From the NCBI GenBank assembly GCA_947581745.1, contig CANPVW010000115.1:1-8884 (forward strand): a DNA stretch of 8,884 bases, given 5' to 3'. This document shows positions 5,924-8,884 of this stretch, in pieces (position 1 is the stretch's first letter; the number at the start of each line of letters is the position of its first letter). A program made the position numbers and the translations under genes. The stretch comes from Candidatus Benthicola azotiphorus. GTDB taxonomy: Bacteria > Gemmatimonadota > Gemmatimonadetes > Palauibacterales > Palauibacteraceae. The notes below the pieces were generated by a model. The model saw nothing but the letters and a program-made list of their open reading frames with translations. It was not told where the DNA came from and ran no database searches.

Positions 5924-8421
5924 CCCGGCCCTACGGCGCAAGCCCCCGCCGCGTCCAGCCCCTCCTGCTCCTGGCCGTCTCCACTGCACTCGGAGTGGCC
6001 TTCGGTCTTCGGTTCGAGGGCCCGCCCGTCGGCGGATACACAACCGGCATTCTACTGGCGCTGACCGCAATTCCTTTCCTGTCTCGACGCGGTAAAGCGA
6101 GGTCCGTCGGAGGCGGCGTCCCGGCGGTGCACGCCGCGGTCGGAGCGAGCCTCCTCGCCGGTGCGCTGCTGGGGTCCTCCGCGGCGGATCGGTCGGCCGC
6201 GGCCTGTGTGCAGGACCTCTCCACCGGAGCCGGCGTGCGAGTCCGCGGCGTCGCCCGGGAGGAAGCTCTGCCCGGTCGCTCCGGCCGCCTGACTCTGGAG
6301 GCCGTCCGGCTGCGGGAGGTCGCAACAGGCCGCTCCTGCTCCATTCCGCGCCTGATCGTGCGAGTGGACCGTGTCCCGCGTCGGGTGTCAACCGGTTCCG
6401 AAGTGTTCGTTCGCGGGGAATGGGTCCGAATCGATCGCCCATCGGACTGGCCCCATCGCCCCGGGCGTGTCGGAATCACCGTAGGGAGGATTGCCGAGCC
6501 GGACGTCGGAGCCCGAAGCCCGCTCCGTGACCGACGCTGGCTCGGCCGCGAGCTCCGCGCGTTGCGAGGCCGAATGTCGGGCCGGCTGCGCGAGCGGCTG
6601 CCACCGGATGTCGGCCCCGTCGCGCGGGCGCTCGTGCTGGCCGAGCGGGACGACCTGCCCGGAGCTCTCCGCGCGCGGTTCGCCGACGCGGGACTCGCTC
6701 ACCTGCTGGCCATTTCCGGTCTGCACGTAGGCATGATCGGAGCGTTCGTGGTTCTGTTGATTCGTCCGCTCGCGGGACCGGTCAGGGCCTCGATCGGCGC
6801 CGCCGTGATCGTCGCCCTTTACGTGGCGGCCATCGGAGCGCCTCCCTCCGCTGTGCGGGCGGCGCTTCTCCTCGTGGGCTGGGCCGCAGCGCGCGGCAGG
6901 GGACGTCCGGCAAGGCCGTGGGACCTGCTCGGCGGGGCCGCGATCCTCGCTCTGGTGGTGGATCCGATCGTCCTGGTGGAACCGGGCTTTCAGCTCTCGT
7001 TCGCCGGCTTCGCGGGACTCGGAGCGGGAGGCTCGCTGTTCTTCACCGTGCGCGGCCGGTGCCGGGATCGGTCCCCGGCCATAGCGGGGACGATGCACCG
7101 TCTGTCCCGGGGAACGAGACGTCGACTGTCGTTGCTGGGCCTGGCGACGGTATCCGGAGCCGGTGCCTTCCTGGCGACGGCTCCCATCGCTGCCGCGCAC
7201 TTCCAGCACGTCGCGCCGGCGGCTCTCGTTTCACATTTCGTCGGTGCGCCCCTCGCCGGGGCGGCCATCGGGTCGATCTGCATGGCCCTGCTTCTTCCCC
7301 CGCCCCTGTCGGACCTGGGCGCCGCGGCGACGACGACGGTCATTCGACTCATGACGGCCAGCGCCGATTGGATCGCGGCGCTCCCCGGCGCCCACGCCGA
7401 CGTCGCGGCCCCCTCCGGCTGGACATGGGCAGCCGTGCTGGCGGTGCTCGTCGCCCTGTGGAACTTCCTCAGGTGGGGCCGAGTCCGCCGGACCGCGGTG
7501 CCCCTGTGCGCCGCGCTGGCCATCGTGTGGGCCGCCCCCGCACTCCGCACGGCCGTGTTCGCGGGTCGGAGCCTCCTGTGTACGCTGGACGTCGGGCAGG
7601 GGGATGCGGCGGCTCTGCGGACGGCAGCCGGCCGGTGGATCCTGTTCGACGCCGGACCCCGCTTCGGTGAGCGCGACGCGGGCAGGGACGTCGTGCTGCC
7701 CCTGCTCCGGAAGTACGGTGCGAGGCGCGTCGACCTGTTCGTGCTCTCACACCCGGATCTGGATCATCTCGGCGGCTTCGCGTCGATCCACGATGGTGTG
7801 CCGGTGCTTCGTGTCCTGGACTCGGGGCACCCGATCCCGACTCCCGCCTACGATCGGTTTCTGGCCAGGACGGAGGAAGACGGAGTCCGCTGGCTTCCCG
7901 GCCGCGCGGGAGACCGCGTTCGGCTCGACAACGTCACGATCCGGGTTCTCGGACCGGCTGCGTCCGACGGCGGGGCGAGAGCCGCTGCGGTAGCCAACGA
8001 GACGAGCCTCCTGTTGCGTGTGTCCATCGGCAAGGCGCTGGTCTACCTCAACACCGGCGATGCAACCGCGCGGGACGAGCTGTCCCTTCTCGCCACGTGG
8101 GGGCCCGACTCGCTGCGCGCGGACCTGTTGAAGGTCGGACATCACGGCAGCCGCAGCTCGAGCTCGAGCGCGTTCCTCGCGGCCGTGCGCCCGCGGACGG
8201 CCGTGATCTCTGCCGGGCGCGGAAACGCTTACGGGCACCCGCACGCCGCCGTCCTCGAGCGGCTGTCGCGAGCGGGCATCCCCCGGGTCTGGCGAACGGA
8301 TCGTGAGGGGACGCTGTGCGTCGAGGCCGACGAGCGGCACGGGTGGCGAATCCGCGGGGAGGACGGCTGGAACCCTCCGGAGGAACGTGGCACGCGTCTT
8401 GACGTCACGAAGGGCGGATAA
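5920..8421 (+). CDS. comEC: ComEC/Rec2-type DNA uptake channel protein
   Basis: ComEC carries single-stranded DNA across the inner membrane during natural transformation. About 833 residues show the full three-part layout. First come N-terminal membrane helices and a soluble OB-like DUF4131 region (about 6205-6500). The Competence-domain membrane channel follows, with AHLLAISGLHVGM at about 6697-6735, the PPSAVRAALLL helix at about 6841-6873 and EPGFQLSFAGFAGLG at about 6979-7023. Last is a C-terminal metallo-beta-lactamase-like domain with LDVGQGDA (about 7585-7610), LFDAG, SHPDLDH (7747-7767), NTGD (8050-8061), GHHGS (8137-8151) and a late GHPH. The metal-ligand motifs look intact, so a nuclease-type activity is plausible. 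The start is the odd point. The frame is open from 5650 with no ATG, GTG or TTG before GTG 5995, yet the hydrophobic text from about 5953 (VQPLLLLAVSTALGVAFG) looks like the family's first helix. I therefore prefer CTG 5920, which overlaps the upstream stop as CTGA. A conservative annotation would begin at GTG 5995. Confidence 0.93.
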   Translation: MTRPYGASPRRVQPLLLLAVSTALGVAFGLRFEGPPVGGYTTGILLALTAIPFLSRRGKARSVGGGVPAVHAAVGASLLAGALLGSSAADRSAAACVQDLSTGAGVRVRGVAREEALPGRSGRLTLEAVRLREVATGRSCSIPRLIVRVDRVPRRVSTGSEVFVRGEWVRIDRPSDWPHRPGRVGITVGRIAEPDVGARSPLRDRRWLGRELRALRGRMSGRLRERLPPDVGPVARALVLAERDDLPGALRARFADAGLAHLLAISGLHVGMIGAFVVLLIRPLAGPVRASIGAAVIVALYVAAIGAPPSAVRAALLLVGWAAARGRGRPARPWDLLGGAAILALVVDPIVLVEPGFQLSFAGFAGLGAGGSLFFTVRGRCRDRSPAIAGTMHRLSRGTRRRLSLLGLATVSGAGAFLATAPIAAAHFQHVAPAALVSHFVGAPLAGAAIGSICMALLLPPPLSDLGAAATTTVIRLMTASADWIAALPGAHADVAAPSGWTWAAVLAVLVALWNFLRWGRVRRTAVPLCAALAIVWAAPALRTAVFAGRSLLCTLDVGQGDAAALRTAAGRWILFDAGPRFGERDAGRDVVLPLLRKYGARRVDLFVLSHPDLDHLGGFASIHDGVPVLRVLDSGHPIPTPAYDRFLARTEEDGVRWLPGRAGDRVRLDNVTIRVLGPAASDGGARAAAVANETSLLLRVSIGKALVYLNTGDATARDELSLLATWGPDSLRADLLKVGHHGSRSSSSSAFLAAVRPRTAVISAGRGNAYGHPHAAVLERLSRAGIPRVWRTDREGTLCVEADERHGWRIRGEDGWNPPEERGTRLDVTKGG

Positions 8422-8423
8422 AT

Positions 8424-8438
8424 AGCGTACCGTACGCT
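8424..8438. promoter_or_regulatory. 15-bp palindrome upstream of fbp (candidate operator)
   Basis: AGCGTACCGTACGCT is a perfect inverted repeat with 7-base arms around one central C. It lies in the 34-base gap between the comEC stop and the fbp ATG, 7 bases before the GGAGG ribosome site. A weak promoter could precede it (TTGACG at 8399-8404, 16-base spacer, poor -10 AATAGC at 8421-8426), which would put the palindrome where a repressor blocks initiation. As RNA it could form a 6-bp stem with a CCG loop, but there is no U run, so it is not a standard terminator. Confidence 0.35.
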
Positions 8439-8455
8439 CAACCCCGGAGGCTGGC

Positions 8456-8884
8456 ATGGATCGATACGTCGTCACGCTCGGCCGCTTCATCATAGAGTCC
8501 GAACGCCAGCACCCCGGTGCGACCGGCGCTCTCTCCAATATCCTGTACGATCTCACACTGGCCGCGAAGCTCATTCATCGCGAAGTCACGAAGGCGGGCC
8601 TGGTCGATATCCTCGGCATGGCGGGCAAGGAGAACGTGCACGGCGAGGAGGTGCGGAAGCTCGACGAGTACGCTCACGACGTCGTATTCAACGCGATGGA
8701 TCACAACGGCCAGTTGTGCGTGATGGCATCCGAGGAAGAGGAGGGGTTGATTCCGATTCCCGCCAAGTTTCCGACTGGGGACTACGTGCTGCTGTTCGAT
8801 CCACTCGACGGAAGCTCGAACATCGACGCGAATATCTCCATCGGCACGATATTCTCGATTCACCGCCGGATCAGCGAAGGACGG
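8456..8884 (+). CDS. fbp: Class I fructose-1,6-bisphosphatase, N-terminal part (3' end outside window)
   Basis: The frame starting at ATG 8456 runs off the window with 143 codons and no stop. Class I FBPase removes the 1-phosphate of fructose 1,6-bisphosphate in the cytoplasm, the committed step of gluconeogenesis (and of the Calvin cycle where present). Visible motifs are the N-terminal TLGRFIIESERQHPGATGALS (a region that binds AMP in some family members), the conserved helix YDLTLAAKLIHREVTKAGL, the metal-binding ASEEEE at about residues 91-96, and the strongly diagnostic DPLDGSSNIDANISIGTIF from about residue 115, with metal-binding Asp, Leu, Asp and Gly-Ser-Ser. A strong GGAGG (8446-8450) 5 bases upstream fixes the start. 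The part seen is about 40% of a typical length of about 330-340 residues. Class II (GlpX) and inositol monophosphatase relatives lack this exact context. It lies 34 bases after comEC on the same strand, so it may be cotranscribed or have its own promoter. Confidence 0.97.
   Translation, partial: MDRYVVTLGRFIIESERQHPGATGALSNILYDLTLAAKLIHREVTKAGLVDILGMAGKENVHGEEVRKLDEYAHDVVFNAMDHNGQLCVMASEEEEGLIPIPAKFPTGDYVLLFDPLDGSSNIDANISIGTIFSIHRRISEGR

Noticed and set aside
8156..8169. 14-bp perfect palindrome GCTCGAGCTCGAGC
   Set aside because: It lies inside comEC and is explained by a run of serine codons after the GHHGS motif; regulatory meaning is unlikely.
1..8884. Search for tRNA/rRNA genes, CRISPR arrays, insertion sequences, prophage or toxin-antitoxin genes
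   Set aside because: No repeat-spacer pattern, no transposase or integrase motif, and no gap large enough for an RNA operon; essentially all sequence is accounted for by ordinary genes.

Overview
The window is GC-rich (roughly two thirds G+C by eye), densely packed bacterial DNA from a Gram-negative (diderm) organism. Signs of an outer membrane are a predicted lipoprotein, a signal-peptide-bearing beta-barrel candidate and a LapA-domain protein. The gene style (alr, cdd, an envelope lipoprotein/barrel pair, miaB, lapA-like, comEC, class I fbp, high GC) would fit Gemmatimonadota or a neighbouring phylum. That placement is an inference from overall impression, not from a marker gene.

Layout. 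(1) Positions 3-3326, + strand: the 3' part of alanine racemase (alr), cytidine deaminase (cdd), a lipoprotein with two DNRLRE-like halves, and an outer-membrane beta-barrel candidate. Each junction is a 4-base stop/start overlap (ATGA, TTGA, ATGA), so this is a translationally coupled operon. (2) Positions 3367-4110, - strand: a lone alpha/beta hydrolase, convergent with the barrel gene (40 bp gap) and divergent from miaB. (3) Positions 4111-4268: a divergent intergenic region that should carry promoters for the hydrolase and miaB. (4) Positions 4269-8421, + strand: miaB (tRNA methylthiotransferase), a small LapA-domain membrane protein and comEC (DNA uptake channel with C-terminal metallo-beta-lactamase fold), again joined by 4-base overlaps. 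The comEC overlap appears to use a CTG start. (5) Position 8456 to the window end: the first 143 codons of class I fructose-1,6-bisphosphatase (fbp). It has a strong GGAGG ribosome site, and a 15-bp palindrome sits in the 34-bp gap before it.

Functionally this is mostly housekeeping: cell-wall D-alanine supply, pyrimidine salvage, tRNA modification, DNA uptake and gluconeogenesis. The least characterised part is the coupled lipoprotein/beta-barrel pair. I found no rRNA, tRNA, CRISPR array, insertion sequence or clearly novel system. The points most worth checking are the non-canonical comEC start, the lipoprotein/barrel pair and the palindrome before fbp.
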